Shown: positions 1 to 6,467, numbered from the stretch's first letter. The stretch: DNA of 6,606 bases from JAQVEM01 sp964603595 (GCA_964603595.1 CAZRVN010000014.1:1-6606); one strand, 5' to 3'. Numbers and translations are program-made. The notes: generated from the sequence alone by a model not told the origin.

Positions 1-2
1 CC

Positions 3-659
3 AAGCTTGTAAACTGCGTCAGGTCATTTTTAAGGTTTCTTTATGGGAGAGGATATACCGGTAAGGACCTTGCCTCTTTTATTAAGGTTCCGGCAAAAGT
101 TTGCCCGATTAAAGAATATCTCTCAGATCTGGATATAAAAAAGATTAAAAATTACTTATCTATAAGAGAAGAAAAATACAGGAACCAGAATTTAAGGGAT
201 AAAATAATATTTGGCCTTGGAATTGACTGCGGTCTCAGAAGGCAGGAGTTTATAAACCTAAACTGGGAGGATATAAACTTTAAAGAAAATTCCATTAGCA
301 TAAAAAATTCTAAGGGCAGGAAAAACAGGGTTGTCTATTTTAACAGTAATCTGGGTAAGCTTATGCATTCATACCGAAAATTAAGCGGTAAATATATAAA
401 TGCCCTAATCAGAGGTGCACATGGAAAAAGGCTAACAAAATGCTCTCTGCAGAATATAATATCCAGAATTTTTAAAGAGTCAAAAACTTACAGGAAGAAC
501 CTTACCCTGCATAGCCTGAGGCATACCTACGCAGAAAGGCTTAGAAGGAAAGGAGTAGATCTACCGACAATAAGCAAGCTTTTAGGACACTCCAGGCTTG
601 ATACTACTGATATCTATCTGCATGTAAATAAAGATGATTTTAAAATGGCAGTATTATAG
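3..659 (+). CDS. Tyrosine site-specific recombinase (phage integrase family), 5'-truncated by the window edge
   Basis: The frame is open from base 3 to the TAG at 657-659 and gives 218 residues, so the start lies outside the window and the N-terminal DNA-binding domain is mostly missing. The C-terminal catalytic domain is complete. Counting from base 3, the expected residues are Arg79 in DCGLRRQEF, Lys104 in the beta-hairpin SKGRKNRV, His170 and Arg173 in LHSLRHTYAERL, His196 in LLGHSRLDTT, and the nucleophile Tyr205 in TTDIYLHV. The family cuts and rejoins DNA through a 3'-phosphotyrosine link, in chromosome-dimer resolution (XerC/D), phage or island integration, or cassette movement. The downstream Met at 363 is not a credible start, because it would lose Arg79 and Lys104. 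The frame is richer in G+C than the genes to its right and uses AGG arginine codons heavily, so it may have a different origin from them. XerC/D-like housekeeping and mobile-element integrase cannot be told apart from this part alone. Confidence 0.93.
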   Translation, partial: KLVNCVRSFLRFLYGRGYTGKDLASFIKVPAKVCPIKEYLSDLDIKKIKNYLSIREEKYRNQNLRDKIIFGLGIDCGLRRQEFINLNWEDINFKENSISIKNSKGRKNRVVYFNSNLGKLMHSYRKLSGKYINALIRGAHGKRLTKCSLQNIISRIFKESKTYRKNLTLHSLRHTYAERLRRKGVDLPTISKLLGHSRLDTTDIYLHVNKDDFKMAVL

Positions 660-997
660 TGGGATGTATAAGAATCTGTTTGCTTAAAAATGTAAAACCC
701 CGCACGCTCTCCGAGCAACCATCCAGAAGCCTACATACGAGGAATTACTTGCTATTATCCGTTTAATAGTAATAAATGTTGTGTAAATACCCCGTCTAAA
801 AATGCCGGCTCCCCCTATCGTGTATGAAATTTCAAACAAAATTATAAAATCACTAATTGATTTAAAATCTAAACTACCTATTGTCTTCTAAAAGTATTCT
901 ATTTTACACAAAACTTATATCGTTTGCTAATACCTATAAAAGATAATAATATAAATATGTGATTTAGTTTTTACATTATAATAACTATATAAGAGTT
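660..997. other. Gene-free stretch with a G+C-richer patch and possible insertion-sequence remnant
   Basis: There is no intact gene between the recombinase and the next coding region. Bases 695-825 are clearly richer in G+C than what follows. Within them a reading frame at 688-786 lacks any start codon and contains the protein-like stretch IQKPTYEELLAIIRL before its stop. The stop lies in TTGTGTAAA (779-787), which has a perfect 9-bp inverted copy, TTTACACAA, at 903-911. Runs such as CCCCGTC and GCCGGCTCCCCC at 790-815 look like the non-coding end of an insertion sequence. I infer a decayed mobile-element piece but cannot assign a family. Bases 825-997 are AT-rich leader for the next gene. 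Confidence 0.35.
924..952 (+). promoter_or_regulatory. Candidate sigma-A-type promoter for the gene at 998
   Basis: TTGCTA at 924-929 and TAATAT at 947-952 are separated by 17 bases, which would put the transcript start about 35-40 bases before the ATG. A second TATAAT at 977-982 has no recognisable -35 box and would leave almost no leader. The match is only fair in such AT-rich DNA. Confidence 0.3.
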
Positions 998-1657
998 ATG
1001 ATTATAAAAGACCAGATTGATAAATTACTAAACTCCACTTCAAAAAGAATAAAAAATATGAAAAATATTATTAAAATATCTGTATATGATAATAAATTCC
1101 ATGACGAATTAGATACAGAGTTTAAAAATTTCTTAGAGGATTTGAAGTCTGCTTTAGATTATTGTGCTAATGATATTTATAAAAAATATTGTAGTAAGGA
1201 AAATGCGAAGATATATTTTCCAATAAATATACAATATAAGACAATAAATAAAGGTGCAAATAGCAAATTTTGGAAATCGCTAGAAACTAAGAATAAGATA
1301 CTGTACGAATATTTAGAAGACATTAATAATAATTTAGATAATAAATATGATTGGCTTAAAGAATTTAACGAATTGGTAAACGAAAATAAACATAGAAATT
1401 TTACCATTAAGTATTTAAATAGAGGAGAAAGAAGAGTAGTAGAAAATAAGACTGGCAGTAGAATTGATTGGAGCAAAGGAAACATGAAATTTTCAGATAG
1501 TGTAAAATTCTTTGGTGAAAATTTAAAAAATCTAAAAACTCAAAATTATGTTATTGGTACAGTCTTTATAGGAGATTTAATGCCTATTAATTTTTTCTGT
1601 AATTTATGTTTATCTAAAATATCAAAAATAATTGAAGACATTTATCAAATTTTATAG
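998..1657 (+). CDS. Unrecognised helical protein with an N-x-x-KHR motif (HEPN-like in style)
   Basis: This is a 219-residue soluble protein with no signal peptide or clear membrane segment. I do not recognise a named family. Visible landmarks are a helix LKSALDYCANDIY (about 49-61), a strand-like KIYFPI (71-76), and WLKEFNELVNENKHRN (119-134), where an Asn-rich helix ends in Lys-His-Arg. The order of an ALDY helix, an FPI strand and then N..KHR recurs, as far as I recall, in uncharacterised helical proteins of accessory regions and resembles HEPN-type domains. A canonical HEPN R-x(4-6)-H catalytic motif is not clear, so no activity is claimed. The ATG at 998 is chosen for frame length. AAGAG at 991-995 lies too close to be a good ribosome site, and Met21 (1058) is an alternative start with no better site. 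An imperfect hairpin (977-1011) covers the start. No terminator is seen after the stop, and the next gene begins 156 bases on. Confidence 0.75.
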   Translation: MIIKDQIDKLLNSTSKRIKNMKNIIKISVYDNKFHDELDTEFKNFLEDLKSALDYCANDIYKKYCSKENAKIYFPINIQYKTINKGANSKFWKSLETKNKILYEYLEDINNNLDNKYDWLKEFNELVNENKHRNFTIKYLNRGERRVVENKTGSRIDWSKGNMKFSDSVKFFGENLKNLKTQNYVIGTVFIGDLMPINFFCNLCLSKISKIIEDIYQIL

Positions 1658-1813
1658 TTATCTTTATTATAGAGTTAAATTTTAAGTATAATTTCAATCA
1701 ATACATATTAAATATAAATATTAAAAATTAGATATAATAAATATACAAAATACACTCTATAAAAAAGGGTAAATAATATCGTTAGATAGATTAATATAGA
1801 ATTTTTAAAAAAT

Positions 1814-2461
1814 ATGTGGGAAACAAGAGAAAAATCTTTAAAAGCTCTCAGAACAACATTAAGGTATGAAACAGATTTGATATATGATGGCTTTAAAATA
1901 GTTGAAAAAATATCTCAAGATCTTAGTAGCAATTCTGATTCAGTTAGTTTTTGTAGAATATGCAATCTTGTTTTAATAAAAGGTCGTAATTTATGTCAAG
2001 CAATATTTAGCTTAACTCTAGAAGGTTTAGCTCAGGAATCTAGTATGCTTCTAAGATTATTAATTGAAATTACTGAACTTTTAGAATATTTCTACCAAAA
2101 ACCAAGTAGAATTGAAGAAGCAATAAATGAAACATTGCCGTCTGCTGGAAAAATCGCACAAAAAATAAAAGGAGATTTTAAAAGCTTAAGAGATTATTTA
2201 AATACTCATTCTGCACATGTATCAATGAGTTCTTATTCAATGTCTCATTTAATAGATTTGAAAAACGGAACTCTAAAGATAAGACAAAATTTTTCAGAAA
2301 AAGTACTGAAAAAGAATTTAATTATGTTGTGTTGTTTTCTGTTTTTTCTAAATAATTCAGCATACAAATGCTTAAATATTTTTAATTCAGTGCCTAACGA
2401 TTTAGTTATTCAATTGGACACTTGGACTAAAAAAGTTCAAAAATTAAAAGACCGCTTTTAA
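1814..2461 (+). CDS. Unrecognised all-helical protein, DUF5677-like in style
   Basis: This is a 215-residue, mostly helical cytoplasmic protein. The core helix pair at about 55-92 carries KGRNLCQAIFSL, then GLAQESSMLLRLLIEITELLEY, with Arg58, Glu74, Arg81 and Glu85 spaced as in DUF5677-type proteins, where small residues, Glu and Leu-Leu-Arg recur. A second block, LRDYLNTHSAHVS (125-137), has paired histidines 132 and 135, also typical of that group. The similarity is from memory of the pattern and is not a database result, and the function is unknown. The start is uncertain: the ATG at 1814 has no Shine-Dalgarno sequence, the frame is open back only to 1790, and no better start codon lies in that extension. 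Several -10-like hexamers (for example TATAAT at 1687 and 1733) lie in the 156-base gap upstream without convincing -35 boxes. A hairpin terminator follows 10 bases after the stop. Confidence 0.78.
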   Translation: MWETREKSLKALRTTLRYETDLIYDGFKIVEKISQDLSSNSDSVSFCRICNLVLIKGRNLCQAIFSLTLEGLAQESSMLLRLLIEITELLEYFYQKPSRIEEAINETLPSAGKIAQKIKGDFKSLRDYLNTHSAHVSMSSYSMSHLIDLKNGTLKIRQNFSEKVLKKNLIMLCCFLFFLNNSAYKCLNIFNSVPNDLVIQLDTWTKKVQKLKDRF

Positions 2462-2471
2462 ATTAATAGTC

Positions 2472-2514
2472 CTTGTAGAATAAATATCCTGCCTCTACAA
2501 GAATTTTTCTTTTT
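2472..2514 (+). terminator. Rho-independent terminator after the 1814-2461 gene
   Basis: CTTGTAGA (2472-2479) pairs perfectly with TCTACAAG (2494-2501) across a 14-base loop. It is followed by the T-rich tail at 2504-2514 (TTTTTCTTTTT). The stem is only 8 bp and AT-rich, but its place 10 bases after a stop codon supports a real terminator for the plus-strand gene. Confidence 0.72.
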
Positions 2515-2628
2515 AAATCATAATGTAGAACCTGTGCCTAATAATCTATTGAATCCATAAATACGAAGGAATATTTTAAAAAACATACAATTTCACTTTA
2601 ATCCTCCTCGAAAGCACGAAATTTCGAA

Positions 2629-2772
2629 TCAAGTATAATTGATAAAGTATCCTGGTGGTCCAATCCAATTTTGAGTAGTTGGGAATTCTCTTGGTTTCAT
2701 CGCATTTTTTCTAATAACTTTCATGGGCTATAAATGAATTTTCCTAATTAACCTGAGACTTAAAGGAAGTTT
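2629..2772 (-). pseudogene. fic: Relic of a Fic-family protein (N-terminal Fic domain fragment)
   Basis: Read on the minus strand from 2772, the frame gives KLPLSLRLIRKIH, a TAG stop (2728-2730), then MKVIRKNAMKPREF and PTTQNWIGPPG before a TGA at 2629-2631. This follows the Fic N-terminal consensus in register: an LPLS.RLI.EIH helix, then an LM.GVRG.N..PGEFRT.QNWIGPPG segment. After GPPG, the residues I-N-(x)-T/A-(x)-F keep register for a few codons past the stop. Family members transfer AMP (or another nucleotide group) to proteins and often act as toxins with an antitoxin. Here only about 48 codons survive. The catalytic HPFxDGNGR loop is absent from the window, there are two in-frame stops, and key Gly residues are replaced (VIRK for GVRG, PREF for PGEF). 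The relic is non-functional. Confidence 0.8.
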
Positions 2773-2787
2773 CTTATATATTATTAT

Positions 2788-2949
2788 CAAAACAGACAAA
2801 AAGGTAGTCATGTCATATTAAAAAAGATGCCCGAAAATGAAGAAATAGGATGTGTTATGCCACTTCATAAGGAACTTGCAATTGGTACCCTAAAAGGAAT
2901 TATAAGACAAGCTAGAATATCGCCAGAAGAGTTTGCAGAAAATCTTTAA
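2788..2949 (+). pseudogene. hicA: Headless HicA toxin relic
   Basis: The plus frame from 2788 to the TAA at 2947-2949 gives QNRQKGSHVIL followed by MPLHKELAIGTLKGI, then RQARISPEEF near the end. This is the C-terminal two thirds of HicA, the double-stranded-RNA-binding-fold mRNA interferase of HicAB toxin-antitoxin systems. The catalytic histidine in the GSH motif is at 2809-2811, and the usual PLH...IGTL..I.RQA tail is intact. The N-terminal beta-strand and helix that normally precede RQKGSH are missing: upstream DNA belongs to the antisense Fic relic, and the frame closes at 2761. A start at the ATG 2827 would give 40 residues without the histidine. No hicB-like frame is seen on either side. 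I read it as a truncated, inactive gene. Confidence 0.82.
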
Positions 2950-3118
2950 TTAGCTTATTATAAAATTGATCATTATCTTAATTTATAAAATTTCAAACTA
3001 GATTTTTAAAGGGACTGCTTAGATTTAAAAAATGTCAAGTCTATAGATACACACTACTATTTTTACTTTAATCTTAGATAATTCTCAATAGAAAGTAATT
3101 TACCTTATATGCAATAAT

Positions 3119-5389
3119 TTATAATTCTTCAAGTTTCCCAATATTTCGTATTACTGGAATAATAATACTCCCTAAAGAATTCATTAGAAATCTGAAAACT
3201 TCTTCTTTTTCCATTTCTTCGGAATTAAAACTCTCAATTTTTTCTTTGATTGCTAAACCTAGTATAACCATACTAAAACTATATTGGTCTTTTATTATCT
3301 CAGCATTATTAGAATCATTATCAATCTCTCTTCTCAAATGGATATTATCAATATTTATAAAAGCATCAGTTTTCTTCTTGGTATGTGTAATGTCTATTGC
3401 ATCATATTCATTCCAACCAAAATCTTCCCATTCGTCTTTTGTAACAGGTATTATTTCTGGAAAAGCTAAGCCCTTTTTTTTAATTTGAACCTTTTTCCTT
3501 TTATGTTTTTTATGACTGTCTGTAATTAACACCTTAAAACTTTCTTGAAAATAACCATTAATTTCGCTAGGTGAAGTAAGTTTAACTTCAAAGTCTAATT
3601 CATCTCCTACTTTAGAGTCACCGTTAGGATGAATCTCAAAATGTAAAATTCCATTATATAAGAAAATATTTCGGGTATACTCTTCATTGTTATGAATTAA
3701 TTCGCCTGGCTCATCTAATCTTGTTAAATAATCATTAACTGCATCGGTTTTGAACAATACTACACAGTGGCTATCTATTGGGCATTCTTTTATTAGCTTT
3801 CCAGTTTTATATTTTTTAGCAATTTTAAAATAGGTAGGAAATCTTTTCCCAACAAATTCTTCTTCTTTCACTCCTCTCTCAAATGGGTCTGTTAACTTTA
3901 CACCTTCACCAAATAGTTTTGAAAGGATTGGGTTGCTTTTAATAATCTTACTAAGTACATCTATTTTTATACTATCATCGGCAATTTTATCCTTTACCTT
4001 TTCTTGTCTATAGACTTCATTTTTTTCAGTTAAACCATCATGAGATTTTAAGATATACTCTAGCTGTTCTTCAATCTGGTATCTTATCTCTCCATTTGTC
4101 ATTCTATCTCTAGAAGGCATAAATAAATCTTCTGCAACGTCTGTTGGTACATTGGTACAATCTATACAAATTAAAAGGTAGTCTTTTAAATGGTCTAATC
4201 TAATCTTTTGTCTTTTCAGAAATGAAGAATACAATCTAGCATTTGTCTGACCATTAATTGTAAAATAAATTGATCTATTTCCAATCCATCTTCTTAATTG
4301 GTTTCTATCAGTACCATATTTAAATAAATAATATTTAATTTGTGCTCTTCCTAATTGTCCGAGAATTCCTTTAGAACTAAAAGTACTATCTAATAGTTCA
4401 GATCTATCAACTTCTAGTCTTTGATCCATTCCAATTAAATTTGATTCCATGGTATGCCCCTCATAACTTCTACCCTCAATCAATCTAATAGGCAAAGGAA
4501 TTTCATAAAGTAATTTACTTAACTCAACAAAAAGGTCATACAATATATTTGTTCTCTGGGCTATTTGATATTCATATAGCTTAATAAATGTTCCCCACTC
4601 CATAGGTAGTTTATAAGGTTCAACTACATCTCCTTTACAGTAAGGCAATAGATTTAATACTTTTTTATTAATAATTGGGATATCTCCATTTGGTGCAAAA
4701 TATTGAATCATTGAATTTTTCATACTCCCTACTGGTCTTAGTCTTCTTATTAAAGTATAACCCCAAAGGTTGTTAGCACCTTTAAGTTCCGGAGATTTTT
4801 TTGAAATTATTAGTTGATAACCATTTATTTTAGAGCAGAATCTTATTACCCCAGTACCTCCCATATTGAATTTACCTGTTACAAATGGAATATTAGATTT
4901 ATTACTCTTATATAAAGATAAAAAAGTATCAGGAAAATCTTTTGGGTTTTGACCTTCACCAAAATCTGCAATAGAAAGAGTTGGATATCCAATAGATCCT
5001 TTTTGTCCAGTTGCGATTAGTTGTATGTTGTTTGCTAATTCTGTGAGTTCATTTTTTGGCAACTCAATAATCTTATTTTTTTTAATGTTAAAGAATTTTT
5101 CTGCGGCTTCAAAGATATCTCTTGGTGCCTGTTTGGATGTGGGATCAATTTTTGCTAGTTTACATTTTAAAAGTAGCATAGCATCTATGGAATTTGTTAC
5201 TTTTTCTACTAATGCTGCACAAGCTTCATCTTGTTGATTTCCTGCAGAACCCCAATTATTCTCTAAATTACCATATGATTTCCAATTATTGTTGTTTTCT
5301 AATATTTTTTCTCTTCTTATTATTTTGTTAATTTCTTCTTCAGTTTCAGCATTCAATAATCCTAGTAATATTTTTTCTAATACATCCAT
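3119..5389 (-). CDS. GHKL-type ATPase (Hsp90/MutL/MORC superfamily fold), uncharacterised, 756 residues
   Basis: The N-terminal third carries a Bergerat ATP-binding fold. The N-box is LVEKVTNSIDAML (Glu62, Asn66, Asp69), the G1 box is IADFGEGQ (Asp142, Gly144, Gly146), and the lid/G2 box is GKFNMGGTGVIRF (172-183). These bind ATP-Mg in GHKL proteins, which work as ATP-driven clamps. The NNWGS.GNQQ lead-in, the LSLYKSNKSNIPFVTGKFN stretch and SRDRM (426-430) match, from memory, a widespread unnamed family. Residues about 225-430 probably form an S5-like second domain, about 570-622 look like a beta-sandwich, 626-640 is a lysine-rich linker, and the C-terminus is helical. No nuclease motif is evident. 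The start is firm: AGGAGG lies 5 bases before the ATG. The gene follows the 78-residue gene by 84 bases on the same strand, so the two likely form an operon. No clear terminator is seen. A defence role is plausible but inferred. Confidence 0.9.
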   Translation of the reverse strand: MDVLEKILLGLLNAETEEEINKIIRREKILENNNNWKSYGNLENNWGSAGNQQDEACAALVEKVTNSIDAMLLLKCKLAKIDPTSKQAPRDIFEAAEKFFNIKKNKIIELPKNELTELANNIQLIATGQKGSIGYPTLSIADFGEGQNPKDFPDTFLSLYKSNKSNIPFVTGKFNMGGTGVIRFCSKINGYQLIISKKSPELKGANNLWGYTLIRRLRPVGSMKNSMIQYFAPNGDIPIINKKVLNLLPYCKGDVVEPYKLPMEWGTFIKLYEYQIAQRTNILYDLFVELSKLLYEIPLPIRLIEGRSYEGHTMESNLIGMDQRLEVDRSELLDSTFSSKGILGQLGRAQIKYYLFKYGTDRNQLRRWIGNRSIYFTINGQTNARLYSSFLKRQKIRLDHLKDYLLICIDCTNVPTDVAEDLFMPSRDRMTNGEIRYQIEEQLEYILKSHDGLTEKNEVYRQEKVKDKIADDSIKIDVLSKIIKSNPILSKLFGEGVKLTDPFERGVKEEEFVGKRFPTYFKIAKKYKTGKLIKECPIDSHCVVLFKTDAVNDYLTRLDEPGELIHNNEEYTRNIFLYNGILHFEIHPNGDSKVGDELDFEVKLTSPSEINGYFQESFKVLITDSHKKHKRKKVQIKKKGLAFPEIIPVTKDEWEDFGWNEYDAIDITHTKKKTDAFINIDNIHLRREIDNDSNNAEIIKDQYSFSMVILGLAIKEKIESFNSEEMEKEEVFRFLMNSLGSIIIPVIRNIGKLEEL

Positions 5390-5394
5390 ATAAA

Positions 5395-5400
5395 CCTCCT
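5395..5400 (-). promoter_or_regulatory. Strong ribosome binding site of the GHKL ATPase gene
   Basis: AGGAGG on the minus strand, 5 bases before the ATG at 5389. It fixes the start of the 756-residue protein. Confidence 0.88.
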
Positions 5401-5473
5401 CGTATAATAAGATAATGAATTTATTAATTGTAAATATTTAAGTCGCTCTATAATCATAGTTACATCTTCCAAA

Positions 5474-5710
5474 TTACAATGAGAACTCATTCTTGCTTTT
5501 TTTATTTTCAAACTTAGACTTTGTTAATTTCAATTCTTTATCTATTGCATTAAATATTTTTGTAACATCATGGTTAGTATATGAATATGCAGATTTATTT
5601 GCACAATTGCTTAATATTTTTAAATAATATATGATTTTTCGCGTTCGCTGAGTTGCTATTCGTTTAAATCTTTCTTCCTTAGATTCCATTTCGATTTTTG
5701 GCTTTATCAT
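5474..5710 (-). CDS. Small helical protein (78 residues) paired with the GHKL ATPase
   Basis: The start is placed at the ATG 5708-5710, because GGAGG (5717-5721) lies 6 bases before it. The frame is open nine codons further to 5737, but that upstream ATG has no ribosome site and the site would then fall inside the gene. The protein is basic and helical: an N-terminal helix ERFKRIATQRTRKIIYYLKIL is followed by SNCANKSAYSYTNHDVTKIF and a charged helix NAIDKELKLTKSKFE. The pattern of R.kR.R.i...l.lL.N..N.s.Y.Y...dv..iF.ai..el...k.kF is one I have seen in short uncharacterised accessory-region proteins, but I cannot name a function. It could be a regulator, an adaptor or a DNA-binding partner of the ATPase. 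It is first in the operon, directly behind a near-consensus promoter. The C-terminus is Lys/Asn/Glu-rich and probably disordered. Confidence 0.83.
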   Translation of the reverse strand: MIKPKIEMESKEERFKRIATQRTRKIIYYLKILSNCANKSAYSYTNHDVTKIFNAIDKELKLTKSKFENKKSKNEFSL

Positions 5711-5739
5711 AATAAACCTCCAATATATTTTAAACAAAT

Positions 5740-5766
5740 ATTATACTAAAAGTATTTTAATGTCAA
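5740..5766 (-). promoter_or_regulatory. Promoter of the small-protein/GHKL operon
   Basis: On the minus strand a perfect TTGACA (+ strand 5761-5766) is followed by a perfect TATAAT (+ 5740-5745). The spacer is 15 bases, or 17 if the overlapping TAATAT is used. The short spacing may make it weak or activator-dependent. It predicts a leader of about 20 bases ahead of the GGAGG site. Confidence 0.62.
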
Positions 5767-5780
5767 TAGTTATATAACTA
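5767..5780. promoter_or_regulatory. Perfect 14-bp palindrome abutting the -35 box (candidate operator)
   Basis: TAGTTATATAACTA reads identically on both strands and directly touches the TTGACA of the minus-strand promoter. That is the usual place for an activator or repressor dimer. The AT-rich background lowers its weight. Confidence 0.4.
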
Positions 5781-5927
5781 ACGATTAATAATATTTTATA
5801 AACTCAGTTATTTATATGATTAATGTGATTATGAATATAAAACAATTAGAATAAAACTTGTAAATCCAAATTAAGAAAAAAACTAAATAGGTGGTATAAA
5901 GTATTTGAAAGATTTTAATATGTATAA

Positions 5928-6149
5928 GCATCATACATTTATACTAGAATAAAAAAGCTGAAAAACCAGGTTGATGATTTAGAAAGTAAAAGGATTGACC
6001 TACATTACAGACTATAGGTAAATAAATCACCGAAACTAACTGAAAAAGAAATACAACCATATTTAGTTGATTCATATAAGATACTATTAATAGGTTCAAA
6101 ACTGAACAGAAGGCATCCATAAGGAGCTTTATTAAAAAGATATGACTGA
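5928..6149 (+). pseudogene. Probable relic of a large serine recombinase C-terminus
   Basis: One plus-strand frame, broken by TAG at 6015 and TAA at 6120 and ending with TGA at 6147-6149, encodes KKLKNQVDDLESKRIDL (coiled coil), PKLTEKEIQPYL, DSYKILLIGSKLNRR and GALLKRYD. The order of a coiled coil, a T-E-K/E-E-I helix, a D-S-x-x-I-L-L helix and a final L-x-K-R segment is that of the C-terminal end of large serine recombinases (phage and transposon integrases that use a catalytic serine). The catalytic resolvase domain and zinc ribbon are absent from the window. Two stops in about 70 codons, and no start, make it dead. The assignment is from pattern memory; another coiled-coil protein is possible. 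Confidence 0.5.
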
Positions 6150-6184
6150 CCTTACCCCAATCTTTGGATCAGTTTCTTTTTTTT
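6146..6184 (+). terminator. Terminator-like hairpin at the end of the recombinase relic
   Basis: CTGACC (6146-6151) can pair with GGATCAG (6166-6172) with one bulged A, and a T-rich tail follows at 6173-6184 (TTT-C-T8). It overlaps the relic's final stop codon, which supports an ancestral gene ending here. ACCCCAA (6154-6160) and TTGGGGGT (6183-6190) could form a competing stem. Confidence 0.5.
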
Positions 6185-6265
6185 GGGGGTATGAAGAATT
6201 AATCACTACTCATTCCTTAAAGCCCTCATTTATATTAAATTACTAGTAAAAAATATTAAAGATTT

Positions 6266-6467
6266 TTATTTATACTTATCTAAAAAATTTTTGATTCTTT
6301 TTAAATTGTATCTAATAACTGGATAATAATGCTTGATATCAAAATAATCTAGAGGAAAATTGTATTCCAATCCACTATGATTGCTTTAAGATATCATTTA
6401 CCTGAACTGTCTAAGCAGAATTTCCACCAAATAATTCTTGTACTAAATAGAAAAAACAAATTGAAAT
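6266..6467 (-). pseudogene. Frameshifted relic of an unrecognised gene
   Basis: On the minus strand, one frame (6467 down to 6375) reads FFYLVQELFGGNSA, TAG, TVQVNDILKQS, TAG. The neighbouring frame then takes over (6385 down to the TAA at 6266-6268) and reads GLEYNFPLDYF followed by DIKHYYPVIRYNLKRI and NFLDKYK. The composition is protein-like across the switch, so a single-base shift near 6375-6385 plus at least one nonsense mutation is the simplest reading. It looks like the C-terminal part of a soluble protein. I do not recognise the family. Confidence 0.45.

Noticed and set aside
1177..1485. 102-residue minus-strand frame inside the 998 gene
   Set aside because: It is a Phe/Leu-rich hydrophobic antisense shadow of AT-rich coding, with no ribosome site.
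2565..2620. GAGGAGG followed by GTG on the minus strand as a gene start
   Set aside because: The frame stops after six codons, and the next frame gives only about 22 residues (MFFKIFLRIYGFNRLL...) of unrecognised sequence. It may be more debris but is not supportable.
2734..2790. HicA N-terminus with two stops read on the plus strand (MNFPN, stop, PET, stop, RKFL)
   Set aside because: The same bases read on the minus strand give the far better KLPLSLRLIRKIH match to Fic, so they belong to the fic relic and HicA is truncated.
2827..2949. A complete 40-residue gene starting at ATG 2827
   Set aside because: There is no ribosome site, and the HicA similarity continues upstream of this ATG in the same frame, including the GSH motif. 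It is a fragment, not a small gene.
3246..3488. Plus-strand frames inside the GHKL gene (also at 5025-5237)
   Set aside because: They are antisense shadows of a well-supported gene, with no start signals of their own.
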